Shown piece after piece: positions 51,663 through 61,235 of a stretch of 64,000 nt of DNA. Under the pieces are notes generated by a model. It saw only the letters and a list, made by a program, of their open reading frames with translations. It was not told the DNA's origin and made no database searches. The stretch is from Rhodobacterales bacterium 52_120_T64 (GTDB taxonomy: Bacteria > Pseudomonadota > Alphaproteobacteria > Rhodobacterales > Rhodobacteraceae). Numbering within the stretch: the stretch's first letter is position 1; every line of letters starts with the position of its first letter. The DNA lies in NCBI GenBank assembly GCA_002162875.1, contig MABA01000004.1:372001-436000 (forward strand), given 5' to 3'. Made by a program: the position numbers and the translations under genes.

Positions 51663-53930
51663 ATGGTTACCGAATACAAAGAAGGTTCCGTTGGAGCCGA
51701 ATTCAATAAACGTGAATTCAAAGTTGTAGGCACTCGCCCTCCGCGCCCAGACGGGGTCGATAAGGTTACGGGTCGTGCATTGTTCGGCGCAGATTTTACT
51801 GCACCCGGCATGCTACACGCGACCGTTTTGCGCAGCCCGCATGCACACGCGCGGATCGTTTCGATTGATACGTCAGGCGCGCTGGCGATGGATGGTGTTA
51901 AGGCGGTTGTTACCTCTGAGGATTTCGTCAAACAGACGAGTTCTGGCAATCAGGATACTCTTGATAACTGCATGGCGCGCGGCAAGGTCTTCTACGACGG
52001 TCACGCAATTGTTGCCGTTGCTGCGACCAGCGTAAAGATTGCCAATGCGGCGCTGAAACTGATCAAGGTGGAATACGAAATTCTGCCGCACGAGACCGAT
52101 GTAGACGCCGCGATGTTGGACAGCGCGCCCGTCCTGCACGAGGGCCGCAAGTTCCGCAATATCCCCGAAGGGAATAATGCGAATGTCTCCGGTTACTGGG
52201 AATTTGGCCATGGCGACATGGACGAAGGGTTTGCGAAAGCAGACATAGTTATCGAGCGCAGTTTCAAAACCGCAGCGACACATCAAGGATATATTGAACC
52301 ACACGCAACTCTTGCCACGATGGGCCCTGACGGGCGCGGCGAAATCTGGGTTTGTACGCAAGGGCAATTTATGGTCCGCGACCTCGCCGCAGCATTTGTC
52401 GGCATAGAAGCGTCGCAATTGCGCGTTACGGCCTCCGAAATCGGCGGCGGTTTTGGTGGAAAAACTACAGTTTATCTGGAACCGGTGGCGCTCGCATTAG
52501 CGAAGAAATCGGGTCGGCCGGTTAAAATGGTTATGACTCGCGAGGAGGTGTTCCGCGCCTCTGGTCCAACGACTTCGTCGAGCACCGATGTTAAAATCGG
52601 TATGACAAAAGACGGTCGCATCACCGCCGGACAAGCTAAGCTGCGCTATCAAGGCGGTGCTTTTCCAAATATCACGGCCATGCTAGGTGCGATGACTGCG
52701 TTTGCATCATATGATCTTGAGGCTGTCCAAACACAGGCTTGGAACGTTCTTACTAACCGCCCAAAACAGGCAGCGTATCGCGCACCAGGTGCGCCAATGG
52801 CTATCTATACAGTTGAATCTGTCGTGGATGAGTTGTGCCAAAAGCTGGGCCTCGATCCGCTGGAAGTTCGCCTGTTGAACGCGGCCAAGAAGGGTACTTT
52901 GTCATCCTATGGACCAACGTTCGATGAAATCGGGCTAGTCGCGACGCTGGAAGCGGCTAAAGCACATCCGCATTATGCAGCGCCACTTGGTCCAAATCAG
53001 GGAAGGGGCGTTTCTTGTGGTTTCTGGTTTAATTTCGCCGGCAATACCAGTGTTTCGATGAATATTAACGAAGACGGAACCGTTGCTGTGATCGAGGGGA
53101 ACCCCGATATTGGTGGTTCGCGTGCATCCATTTCAATGATGGCAGCCGAAGAACTTGGCATTCCATTGGAAAAAGTTCGCACGATTGTCGCGGATACCAA
53201 CGCTATCGGATTCAACGATGTGACGGATGGTAGCCGTGTAACATTTGCGGTTGGCCTCGCAACAATAAAAGCGGCACGTGCCGCGATCCAGAATATGTGT
53301 GGCCGTGCGGCGCAGATTTGGGGGATTGACGCAGATGCGGTGGATTGGGTTGATGGTGCGGCTGTGCCGACAGGTCATAACGCCGGGGACTTCCCGCCGA
53401 TGTCTTTGGCAAAAATTGCTGCGGATTCCGCCAAAACAGGGGGGCCAATTGCCGGCCACTTCGAAGTTAATGCAGACGGTGCAGGTGTAAGTTTCGGTGT
53501 GCATTTGGTGGATGTGGAAGTTGACCCTGAAACAGGTTTCACCGAAATCAAACGCTACACGGTGTTCCAAGATGCCGGTAAAGCCATCCACCCTGATTAT
53601 GTTGAAGGGCAGATGCAGGGAGGCGCCGTTCAAGGTATCGGATGGGCGCTGAACGAAGAGTACATTTACGGTGAAGACGGCAAGCTGCAAAATGCGGGCT
53701 TCCTCGATTACCGTATTCCTGTGGCGTCTGACCTTCCGATGATTGATGCTGTGATTTTGGAAATCCCGAACCCGGGCCACCCTTACGGTGTTCGTGGCGT
53801 TGGAGAAACCGGTATCGTTCCTCCATTGGCCGCGGTTGCAAACGGCGTATCCCATGCGGCAGGTGTGCGGATGACGGAACTGCCGATGTCGCCACCCCGT
53901 ATCCTCGCAGCCATTGACGGCGCAAAATAA
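51663..53930 (+). CDS. Molybdenum hydroxylase large subunit (xanthine dehydrogenase family)
   Basis: A 755-residue molybdopterin-cytosine-dinucleotide-binding subunit with GGGFGGKTTVYLEPVALALAKK near 263, AYRAPGAPMAIYTVESVVDELC near 370, QGGAVQGIGWALNEEYI near 660 and the catalytic glutamate in GVGETGIVPPLAAVANG near 722. The AYRAPGAP loop lacks the AYxCSFR of form I CO dehydrogenase, so it is not a proven CO oxidiser. The substrate, probably an N-heterocycle, aldehyde or CoA ester, is unknown. A MoaD-like gene follows with a 1-base overlap. Confidence 0.9.
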   Translation: MVTEYKEGSVGAEFNKREFKVVGTRPPRPDGVDKVTGRALFGADFTAPGMLHATVLRSPHAHARIVSIDTSGALAMDGVKAVVTSEDFVKQTSSGNQDTLDNCMARGKVFYDGHAIVAVAATSVKIANAALKLIKVEYEILPHETDVDAAMLDSAPVLHEGRKFRNIPEGNNANVSGYWEFGHGDMDEGFAKADIVIERSFKTAATHQGYIEPHATLATMGPDGRGEIWVCTQGQFMVRDLAAAFVGIEASQLRVTASEIGGGFGGKTTVYLEPVALALAKKSGRPVKMVMTREEVFRASGPTTSSSTDVKIGMTKDGRITAGQAKLRYQGGAFPNITAMLGAMTAFASYDLEAVQTQAWNVLTNRPKQAAYRAPGAPMAIYTVESVVDELCQKLGLDPLEVRLLNAAKKGTLSSYGPTFDEIGLVATLEAAKAHPHYAAPLGPNQGRGVSCGFWFNFAGNTSVSMNINEDGTVAVIEGNPDIGGSRASISMMAAEELGIPLEKVRTIVADTNAIGFNDVTDGSRVTFAVGLATIKAARAAIQNMCGRAAQIWGIDADAVDWVDGAAVPTGHNAGDFPPMSLAKIAADSAKTGGPIAGHFEVNADGAGVSFGVHLVDVEVDPETGFTEIKRYTVFQDAGKAIHPDYVEGQMQGGAVQGIGWALNEEYIYGEDGKLQNAGFLDYRIPVASDLPMIDAVILEIPNPGHPYGVRGVGETGIVPPLAAVANGVSHAAGVRMTELPMSPPRILAAIDGAK

Positions 53931-54175
53931 TGGTTAAGGTCACTCTTTGGGGATCATTGCGATCTGCGACGGGCGGCCTAACCGAAGTTGAAGTCGAGGC
54001 CAAGAATACTGGTGAAATGCTGAAGGCCTTGGCAAAAAAATACCCCGCTCTCGATCCGATAATCGAGGGCGGGGTTTCTGTTGCTATAGACGGTTTGATT
54101 TACAAAGAGGCGTGGTTCACCCCGATCAAACCCGACAGTGAGGTCGTTTTACTGCCGTATATGAAGGGCGGTTAA
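53930..54175 (+). CDS. MoaD/ThiS-family ubiquitin-like sulfur carrier
   Basis: An 81-residue beta-grasp protein ending in Gly-Gly (YMKGG), the feature that becomes a thiocarboxylate in MoaD and ThiS. It begins VKVTLWGSLRSATGG like MoaD-type proteins. It overlaps the molybdenum hydroxylase large-subunit stop by one base (TAATG), suggesting a role in that enzyme's cofactor, perhaps as a dedicated sulfur carrier. Its stop overlaps that of the convergent permease gene. Confidence 0.85.
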   Translation: MVKVTLWGSLRSATGGLTEVEVEAKNTGEMLKALAKKYPALDPIIEGGVSVAIDGLIYKEAWFTPIKPDSEVVLLPYMKGG

Positions 54176-55077
54176 CGCCCCCTGATGCGAGGGTCGAGCG
54201 CGTCGCGCAAGCCATCGCCGATAAAGTTCACACTTAACACTGTTAGCGAAATAGCCAAGCCCGGCCAAACCACGCGGGCAGGGGTAAGAGACATATAGTT
54301 TGCCCCATCAAACAGCAGGCGGCCCCATGTCGGGAAATCTGACGGGAAACCAAGGCCAAGGAATGACAGCGCGCTTTCGGTGATAATCGCGTTGGCCACA
54401 CCCAGCGTTGCTGAAACCATGATGGGTGAAAGTACGTTTGGCAAAATATGGCGCAGGATTACGCGACGATCAGGCGTTCCGATGGATTTGGCGGCCAAAA
54501 CGAACTCTCGTTCCTTTTGCGCCAACACATCGCCGCGGACGATCCGTGCCGTGTGCATCCAGCTTGTGGCCCCGATGATAAACACGATCAGGATAAAGAT
54601 GCCGGTTTCCGGTCCGAACATGCCACGCAACGTATCGCGGAACAGCATGATGATGACCAACAGCAGCGGCAACAATGGCAGGGCGAGGAACAGGTCGGTT
54701 AACCGCATCAGCGGCCCGTCTAGTTTCTTGAAATATCCGGCCAGCAATCCAACAAGCGTACCAACCAGCAAAGAAATGAACATCGCAATGACACCCACGG
54801 CAAGCGACACCCGGCCACCGTGTAACACTTGCGCCAGCATATCGCGACCCAGTTGATCTGTCCCCAAAAGGTGCGACAGGCTCGGGCCCTGGTTTTTTTC
54901 GCGGATGTTCAAGTATTGCGGGTCGACATCGTAAATATACGGACCAAGAAATACCGCGAACAGGATGAACAGGAAAACGCCTGTTCCAATCAAAGCCCCT
55001 TTGTGGGTTTTGTATTGGTCCCAAACGTCGCCCCAAAGCGTACGCCCTTTGCCCTCATTCAAAGTTGTATCAGTCAT
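54172..55077 (-). CDS. Dipeptide/oligopeptide-type ABC transporter permease (DppC/OppC)
   Basis: A 301-residue membrane protein with six hydrophobic segments. HLLGTDQLGRDMLAQVLHGGRVSLAVGV near 70 and the coupling loop FVLAAKSIGTPDRRVILRHILPNVLSPI near 195 are typical of the DppC family. I start at ATG 55077, which overlaps the DppB stop by 8 bases. It is the last gene of the five-gene peptide-type transporter operon. Confidence 0.93.
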   Translation of the reverse strand: MTDTTLNEGKGRTLWGDVWDQYKTHKGALIGTGVFLFILFAVFLGPYIYDVDPQYLNIREKNQGPSLSHLLGTDQLGRDMLAQVLHGGRVSLAVGVIAMFISLLVGTLVGLLAGYFKKLDGPLMRLTDLFLALPLLPLLLVIIMLFRDTLRGMFGPETGIFILIVFIIGATSWMHTARIVRGDVLAQKEREFVLAAKSIGTPDRRVILRHILPNVLSPIMVSATLGVANAIITESALSFLGLGFPSDFPTWGRLLFDGANYMSLTPARVVWPGLAISLTVLSVNFIGDGLRDALDPRIRGR

Positions 55078-56080
55078 AGCGGATCCTCGGATCAAGCAAA
55101 CCATAAAGAATGTCGGCTATCAGGTTAAACAGAACGATCAGCACGGCGAAGATGAATGTCAGGGTTTGCACCAAGGGAATATCTGCACCTTGGATGCCGA
55201 TAATTAGAAGCTGTCCCAGACCGTTCACCTTAAATATTTGCTCGGTGATAATGGCGCCGCCGAACACTTGCGGCACGCCCAGAGCAATCACGGTTACCAC
55301 AGGGATAAGCGAATTGCGGAGAACGTGGGTCAATACGACGACCCGTTCCTTCAAACCTTTTGCCCGTGCCGTCCGCACATAATCTTGCTGCAAATTGTCC
55401 AGCATAGAGGCGCGCATAAAACGGCTGAGCTGCGCGGCATTAAAGAATGCCAGCACCATCACAGGCATGATCATTTGCTTGACCTGAAAGACAAAGCTGC
55501 CCCAATCCGTCACCTTATGCGTGGTGTCGTAAATTGACGGGAACCAGTGCAGGTTCACCGAAAAAATCACGATCATCAGAAGGCCAGTAAAGAAAGTCGG
55601 AACCGAGAACCCAAGCATGGAGATGAACGTACCGATTTGGTCAAACCAGCTGTACTGTTTGTAAGCAGAAATCACACCGATAGGAATCGCGATGATGATG
55701 CCAACGACATAGGACATACCAACCACCCAAAGGGTCTGCGGCATACGCTCAACAACCAGATCAACAACCGGGGAACGTGTCGCCCAGCTTTGTACGCGCA
55801 GGCGGTCACCGTCACCAATGGTAATGTTGAACCATTGCTCAATCATGTTTAGCGGCTCGTTCACGAAGAACTGCTGACACCACAATAGGTACCGAAAGAA
55901 CATCGGCTTATCGAGACCAAGTGAAATACGGATTTTTTCACGTACTTCAGGTGGGATGGTAAGGGGTAGGTTGCCCGTCGGGTCATTCGGTGCGGTGTCC
56001 AGAATGAAAAAGATAACGAAACTGATGAACAGAAGCGTCGGGATCGTGAAGATCAATCTACGGATTGTGTAGTTAAACAT
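55070..56080 (-). CDS. Dipeptide/oligopeptide-type ABC transporter permease (DppB/OppB)
   Basis: A 336-residue permease with N-terminal YTIRRLIFTIPTLLFISFVIFFI and the DppB coupling loop RASMLDNLQQDYVRTARAKGLKERVVVLTHVLRNSLIPVVT near 235, then FGGAIITEQIFKVNGLGQLL. The ATG at 56080 is 70 bases after the binding-protein gene, with a hairpin between them. Confidence 0.94.
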   Translation of the reverse strand: MFNYTIRRLIFTIPTLLFISFVIFFILDTAPNDPTGNLPLTIPPEVREKIRISLGLDKPMFFRYLLWCQQFFVNEPLNMIEQWFNITIGDGDRLRVQSWATRSPVVDLVVERMPQTLWVVGMSYVVGIIIAIPIGVISAYKQYSWFDQIGTFISMLGFSVPTFFTGLLMIVIFSVNLHWFPSIYDTTHKVTDWGSFVFQVKQMIMPVMVLAFFNAAQLSRFMRASMLDNLQQDYVRTARAKGLKERVVVLTHVLRNSLIPVVTVIALGVPQVFGGAIITEQIFKVNGLGQLLIIGIQGADIPLVQTLTFIFAVLIVLFNLIADILYGLLDPRIRYD

Positions 56081-56111
56081 TGAACGCCTCGGTTAAGCAG
56101 TCTTGTGGATA

Positions 56112-56137
56112 TGGCTGCGAGGTTTCCCCCGCAGCCA
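56112..56137 (-). terminator. Hairpin after the peptide-binding-protein gene
   Basis: TGGCTGCG (56112-56119) and CGCAGCCA (56130-56137) form an 8-bp stem in the 70-base gap between the binding protein and DppB genes. No T-run follows in the direction of transcription, so partial attenuation or mRNA protection is more likely than full termination. Confidence 0.5.
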
Positions 56138-56150
56138 CGATGTTAAGGTC

Positions 56151-57857
56151 TTATTTACGTGACCAATCAGCGATGTTCCAAAGTTCACTGTCCCATGCGT
56201 TAAGTGCAACGCCGTCCAGTGTATTGGCGCTTGCCGATACGTTACCGCGGTGAACGAGCGGGATGATGACATAGTTCTGCATCAAGATATCGTTCATTGC
56301 CATTGCCAGTTCCGCACGTGTGGCGATGTCGGCTGTTTCTGCCATTTCAGCGACAAGACCGTCATATTCGGCAGAGCAGTGGCGCGGCATATTCATACCC
56401 AACCATGCATTTTCAGGTGATGGAATGTTGCTACACGCCCAATTGCCCATGTAGGCTTCCGGGTCCGTTCCGCTGAAGTTGTTTGCATACATCTCAACGT
56501 CTGCGAACAATTTCTGGAACGTGTCAGGGCTGGATTGATCGCCACCGAAGAATACGGCTCCATCAATGTTTTTCAGCTCTGTTTCAACGCCGATTTCACC
56601 CCACCACTGTTTGATCAGAGCTTGGAAGTCCTGACGTACAGCGTTTGTGGAAGTCTGGTACAGAATCGAAAGACGAACACCGTCTTTGGCACGAACGCCG
56701 TCCGAACCACGTGCCCAGCCTGCGCCGTCAAGCAACGCATTGGCAGCTGCGATATCTTGAACCTGACAAGCATCGTTTGCTGTCGAGTTATAGATTGCAG
56801 GTGCTGGCAGCACGTTACACGTTGGCTTGCCGGCCTTACCGTAACCAACTTCAACAAGAAGCGGGCGATCAATTGCAAGGCTCAGCGCTTTACGAACATT
56901 AATGTCGCTTAAGAACGGGTGAGCGTGTGCAACGGTTGAACGCTCGTCACCAAGCGATGCGCTTGGGTCAGTCATGTTAACCATGATACGCTCAACAAGT
57001 GGACCGAAGCTGGATAGAACTGTACCCATGCCTTTGGATTCCATTTGAACCAGAATTTCCGGCGCAATCTGAAGGTTCCAAGCGTAATCAAACTCACCTG
57101 TTTCCAGAACTGAACGCGCAGCAGCAGCAGCATCGCCGCCCCCTTTGAACGTAACGGACGCAAACGCAGGTTTGGTTGCGTCACGGTAGTTGTCATTCGC
57201 CTCAAGCGAAATCGTATCGTTTGCACGGAAGTCGGTAACCACGAATGGACCAGTGCCAATCGGGCCGAAGTTTGCATCAGTACAAGTTGGCGCAGCTACA
57301 CCCGTACAATCAGCGAACTGGGCTTCTTGTAGGATTGGTGTTTCCTGACCAACAAATGGTCCATACGGGAACGGTTTTGGGACACCGAAAGTGATCTTAA
57401 CGGTCACATCATCAAGTGCTTCGATGTTTGTTACGTCGCTGAACTGGCCAATTTGCTGACAGCCACCGTCAGGATCCATACAGTATCCGCCGGTAAACAC
57501 TACGTCGCTCGCAGTTACGGCAGAACCATCCGACCATTTCAGACCTGCTTTGAGTTTCCATGTGATGGTCGTCAAATCCTCGGACACGCCGCCATTGGCA
57601 ACGGTCGGGATTTCTTCAGCAAGATAAGCCACCATGTTGCCGTTTTCGTCGTAGCGGGCAAGAGGCTCAACAACCATCGAAGCCGCGTTGGTATCTTTTG
57701 TACCACCGGACAAATACGGGTTCATGATCGAGGCAGCTTGCCAATAGATCAGGTTCACATGGCCATCACGGCCACGGGCTTCATGCGAGCCCGCCATGGC
57801 AGTCGAAGCAAGCAAAGATGCGCCCGCTGCTGTCATTAATAGATTAGTAATTTTCAT
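56151..57857 (-). CDS. Peptide-type ABC transporter substrate-binding protein (SBP family 5)
   Basis: A 568-residue periplasmic protein with signal peptide (LLMTAAGASLLASTAMA, cut near residue 22). SBP_bac_5 features are LAEEIPTVANGGVSEDLTTITWKLKAGLKWSDGSAVTASDVVFT and HPFLSDINVRKALSLAIDRPLLVEVGYGKAGKPTCN. It is longer than DppA (~530), and several cysteines (CMDPDGGCQ, CTGVAAPTC) may form disulfides. The ligand could be a peptide or another amide; nearby M20 enzymes and an amidase suggest N-acylated compounds. Confidence 0.93.
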   Translation of the reverse strand: MKITNLLMTAAGASLLASTAMAGSHEARGRDGHVNLIYWQAASIMNPYLSGGTKDTNAASMVVEPLARYDENGNMVAYLAEEIPTVANGGVSEDLTTITWKLKAGLKWSDGSAVTASDVVFTGGYCMDPDGGCQQIGQFSDVTNIEALDDVTVKITFGVPKPFPYGPFVGQETPILQEAQFADCTGVAAPTCTDANFGPIGTGPFVVTDFRANDTISLEANDNYRDATKPAFASVTFKGGGDAAAAARSVLETGEFDYAWNLQIAPEILVQMESKGMGTVLSSFGPLVERIMVNMTDPSASLGDERSTVAHAHPFLSDINVRKALSLAIDRPLLVEVGYGKAGKPTCNVLPAPAIYNSTANDACQVQDIAAANALLDGAGWARGSDGVRAKDGVRLSILYQTSTNAVRQDFQALIKQWWGEIGVETELKNIDGAVFFGGDQSSPDTFQKLFADVEMYANNFSGTDPEAYMGNWACSNIPSPENAWLGMNMPRHCSAEYDGLVAEMAETADIATRAELAMAMNDILMQNYVIIPLVHRGNVSASANTLDGVALNAWDSELWNIADWSRK

Positions 57858-57909
57858 TTCTCTCTCCTAGTTGGGTTAGAATTCGTGCGGGCTGCCCCCA
57901 CATCTTTGG

Positions 57910-58893
57910 TTAATCTAACAGGTGACAGGCAGCGAAATGCCCATCTCCGAAATTGCGCCATTTAGGTTCTTCAGAACGGCAGATATCCATAACTTTTGGA
58001 CATCTTGTGCAAAAATTGCAACCCTTGGGCGGGTTTGACGGGCTTGGAACATCCCCTTTAAGAATGATCCTTTCCCGCGTGGCTTCCTGTGAGGGATCCG
58101 GATGCGGAACCGCAGAAAGCAAAGCCTCGGTATAGGGGTGGAGCGGTGCGTCATACAACGCATCGCGCGGTGCCAGTTCGACAATTCGACCCAAATACAT
58201 CACAGCCACACGCGTGGCGAGGTGGCGGATCATAGACAGGTCGTGGCTGATAAACAGGTAGGTCAGACCCATTTGCGCTTGAAGGTCTTCCAAAAGATTA
58301 ACGACCTGCGCCTGAATGGACACATCCAGTGCCGCAATAGGTTCGTCGCAAACGATAAACTTCGGATTCAACGCCAAAGCACGGGCGATGCCGATGCGTT
58401 GACGCTGACCGCCAGAAAACTCGTGTGGGTAGCGATCAGCGAAATGCCGGGCTAACCCGACGGCATCCATCAGCTCCCCGACTTTCGCACGCTTGCCAGA
58501 TTTGGAAAGTTCGGTGTGTTCATCCAGAGGTTCTGCAATGATCGAGCCTACGGTCATGCGCGGGTTCAAACTTGCTTGCGGATCTTGAAAAATCATCTGC
58601 ATTTCGGGGCGAAGCTTGCGGAGTTCTTCGCCCTCAATAGTGCTGACATCGTGGCCGTTCACCTCGATAGAGCCCTCGGTAATATCGTAAAGTCGCAACA
58701 AAGCGCGCCCTACCGTCGATTTCCCGCATCCGCTTTCACCCACCAAACCGAGGGTTTCGCCTTCCATGATCTCAAAACTGATACCGTCGACAGCCTTAAC
58801 TTCACCGGCGCGACGACTAAGGATGCCCCGATAAATCGGGAAGTGCATCTTCAGGTTTTCAACCTTTACGAGCGGGGCACTATCATCAAGCAT
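57910..58893 (-). CDS. Dipeptide-type ABC transporter ATP-binding protein (DppF/OppF)
   Basis: A 327-residue ABC ATPase. Walker [10 protein letters not shown] near 52, [14 protein letters not shown], signature [16 protein letters not shown], Walker [13 protein letters not shown], and a C-terminal oligo_HPY domain with [16 protein letters not shown] choose ATG 58893 because GGAGGG lies at proper distance upstream and it overlaps the DppD stop by 8 bases; ATGs at 58917 and 58953 lack such a site. Confidence 0.93.
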   Translation of the reverse strand: MLDDSAPLVKVENLKMHFPIYRGILSRRAGEVKAVDGISFEIMEGETLGLVGESGCGKSTVGRALLRLYDITEGSIEVNGHDVSTIEGEELRKLRPEMQMIFQDPQASLNPRMTVGSIIAEPLDEHTELSKSGKRAKVGELMDAVGLARHFADRYPHEFSGGQRQRIGIARALALNPKFIVCDEPIAALDVSIQAQVVNLLEDLQAQMGLTYLFISHDLSMIRHLATRVAVMYLGRIVELAPRDALYDAPLHPYTEALLSAVPHPDPSQEATRERIILKGDVPSPSNPPKGCNFCTRCPKVMDICRSEEPKWRNFGDGHFAACHLLD

Positions 58894-59890
58894 GTCGCGG
58901 CCCTCCGTTTTTTGCATTCCACCAACAGGCGACATCGTGGTCCTCGCTAACACTTACGCGCTGCGGGTTTTCCGACCAGCAGCGTTCAAACGCGTGCGCA
59001 CAACGTGGCGCGAATTCGCAAGAGGTCGGGGCCGCATTCATATTCGGCGGTTGCCCGTCGATGGAACGCAAGCGATCATCCCGCTGACCTTCCGCTTTAG
59101 GCAGCGTTTCCAACAGCGCACGCGTGTAAGGATGCTGTGGATTCCGGAACAACTCCTTAACTTCGGCATGCTCTACGATTTGGCCTGCATACATAACCGC
59201 AACGCGATCTGCGATGCCGGCAATGACACCAAGATCATGCGTAATCCAGATAATGGCCATGCCCATCTTCTGGCGAAGTTCTCGCACCAATTCCAAAATT
59301 TGCGCTTGAATTGTTACGTCTAGCGCTGTGGTTGGTTCGTCCGCGATCAATACCTTTGGGTCGCACGAAAGCGCGATCGCGATCATCACGCGTTGGCGCA
59401 TACCACCTGAAAACTGGTGCGGGTAATCTTTAAGGCGACGTTCCGCATCAGGTATTCCAACCAGATCCAACAGCTCCGCCGCGCGAGCCCGCGCTTCCGA
59501 TTTGCTCATGCCAAGGTGCTCGCGTAGTGGTTCCATAAGCTGGAAGCCAACGGTAAACACTGGATTAAGCGAGGTCATGGGGTCCTGAAAGATAAACCCG
59601 ACTTTGCCACCGCGTAGCGCGCGCATTTGTTGCGGCGTCATCGCACGAACATCTTCGTTATCAATGACAATTTCGCCCGAAACAATTTCAGCAGGGGGGG
59701 ACGGCAGCAAATCCATCAATGACATCATAGTCACGGATTTACCCGATCCACTTTCCCCGACGATGCCCAACAGCTCGCCCGGTGCAAGTGAAAAACTAAC
59801 TCCGTTAACCGCATGAACCGCACCATCGCGCGTGTTAAACACGGTTTTCAAATTCGCCACGTCCAATATCGTGGCGGTATTATCGATCAT
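58886..59890 (-). CDS. Dipeptide-type ABC transporter ATP-binding protein (DppD/OppD)
   Basis: A 334-residue ABC ATPase. Walker A GESGSGKS near 45, [14 protein letters not shown], signature [17 protein letters not shown], Walker [13 protein letters not shown], and a C-terminal cysteine-containing oligo_HPY domain ([14 protein letters not shown]). It is the first gene of the transporter operon, divergent from the M20 hydrolase gene; the 175-base gap between them should hold both promoters. Confidence 0.93.
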   Translation of the reverse strand: MIDNTATILDVANLKTVFNTRDGAVHAVNGVSFSLAPGELLGIVGESGSGKSVTMMSLMDLLPSPPAEIVSGEIVIDNEDVRAMTPQQMRALRGGKVGFIFQDPMTSLNPVFTVGFQLMEPLREHLGMSKSEARARAAELLDLVGIPDAERRLKDYPHQFSGGMRQRVMIAIALSCDPKVLIADEPTTALDVTIQAQILELVRELRQKMGMAIIWITHDLGVIAGIADRVAVMYAGQIVEHAEVKELFRNPQHPYTRALLETLPKAEGQRDDRLRSIDGQPPNMNAAPTSCEFAPRCAHAFERCWSENPQRVSVSEDHDVACWWNAKNGGPRHA

Positions 59891-60065
59891 GAAGGGCTCC
59901 CTGTTGTTCGTCGCCCATTTTAATTCAGGGCGTTATATGAACATATTTGTCCATGTGGTTAATTTTAGTTAACACGAAGAAAAGCGATACGACAATCCCG
60001 TATTTTCCCTTGACGCGGTGTTGGTCACGGGAACAGGATTGCAGGCAATAAATTCAGGAGAAATT

Positions 60066-61226
60066 ATGCCAACCCACTATAATGCCAAGGAAATGCTGGA
60101 AAAACTGGTGGCGTTTCCGTCCGTTTCATCCGAATCAAATCTACCTATCATTGAGTTCATCGAAAGTTACCTCGCGGAATATGGTGTGAAGTCGTGGCGT
60201 GTCTACGACGAAACCGGTTTGAAATCGAATCTCTACGCCCAGATTGGTCCGAATGTTGAAGGTGGTGTTGTGCTGTCTGGTCATACCGATGTTGTGCCTG
60301 TCATCGGGCAGGAATGGGATACCGATCCGTTTGTGTTAACCGAGATTGATGGCAAACTGTTTGGCCGTGGTTCTTGCGACATGAAAGGCTTTATCGCGAC
60401 AGGTTTGTCGCTGGTGCCCGAAATGCTCGCCGCCGACCTGAAATATCCAATCCAGTTCGCACTTTCCTATGATGAGGAAATCGGCTGTTTAGGGGCTCCT
60501 TTCATGATTTCCGAGATGGTCGATAAACTGCCAAAAGCAAAGGCCGTTATCGTCGGAGAACCATCTATGATGCAGGTCGTTACAGGCCATAAGGGTGCTA
60601 TAGGTTTTGTTACCAAGGTTCACGGGTTCGAAATTCACTCCAGCCTTATGCACAACGGTGTATCGGCAGTAATGACCGCTGCTCGGCTGGTCGAGTGGCT
60701 GCGGGTTCAATTTTCCGATGGGATGCTGGCTACGCCAAACGAAATTGATGCATTGTTCGAACCCCCATTCACCACATTTCATGTTGGTGTGATGAATGGT
60801 GGGACTGCGACCAACATCACCGCAAAATACTGCGAGTTTTCAACTGATATTCGATGCCCACCCTCGCAAAGCCCACAGGATTGGTTCGACCGCTACATGG
60901 AATATGTCGCAATAATCGAGTCGGAAATTCAAGCCATCCGCCCGGAAGCCTATATCGAGGTGATCGCACGAGACGTAAATCCCGCCCTAAAACCGGAAAC
61001 TGACGGTTCCGCGGAAGTATTGGTACGTCAGGTAACGGGTGACAACGGAACCCACGCGGTATCCTATGGCACCGAAGCAGGACAGTTTCAGCGCGAGGGG
61101 TACTCCACCGTCGTTTGTGGTCCGGGCAGTATCGAACAGGCGCACCAACCTAATGAATTCATTGAGGTCAGTCAGCTATATGCTGGCGAGAACTTTATCC
61201 GCAAACTAATCGAAAAACTTAAGTAG
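60066..61226 (+). CDS. argE: M20-family acetylornithine deacetylase-like amidohydrolase
   Basis: A 386-residue metallopeptidase-fold deacylase. Metal ligands are in VLSGHTDVVPV (His-x-Asp) and LFGRGSCDMKGFIA (Asp); the catalytic Glu pair is in SYDEEIGCLGA, and the last His is in EQAHQPNEF. I start at ATG 60066, which has AGGAG upstream. ArgE removes acetyl from N-acetylornithine. Being next to a second M20 enzyme, an amidase and a peptide-type importer, it may act on imported N-acyl amino acids rather than in arginine synthesis. Confidence 0.87.
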   Translation: MPTHYNAKEMLEKLVAFPSVSSESNLPIIEFIESYLAEYGVKSWRVYDETGLKSNLYAQIGPNVEGGVVLSGHTDVVPVIGQEWDTDPFVLTEIDGKLFGRGSCDMKGFIATGLSLVPEMLAADLKYPIQFALSYDEEIGCLGAPFMISEMVDKLPKAKAVIVGEPSMMQVVTGHKGAIGFVTKVHGFEIHSSLMHNGVSAVMTAARLVEWLRVQFSDGMLATPNEIDALFEPPFTTFHVGVMNGGTATNITAKYCEFSTDIRCPPSQSPQDWFDRYMEYVAIIESEIQAIRPEAYIEVIARDVNPALKPETDGSAEVLVRQVTGDNGTHAVSYGTEAGQFQREGYSTVVCGPGSIEQAHQPNEFIEVSQLYAGENFIRKLIEKLK

Positions 61227-61235
61227 GAAATTTCT

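Noticed and set aside
51663-53930. Aerobic CO dehydrogenase (form I CoxL)
   Set aside because: The active-site loop reads AYRAPGAP and lacks the AYxCSFR motif needed for a form I assignment.
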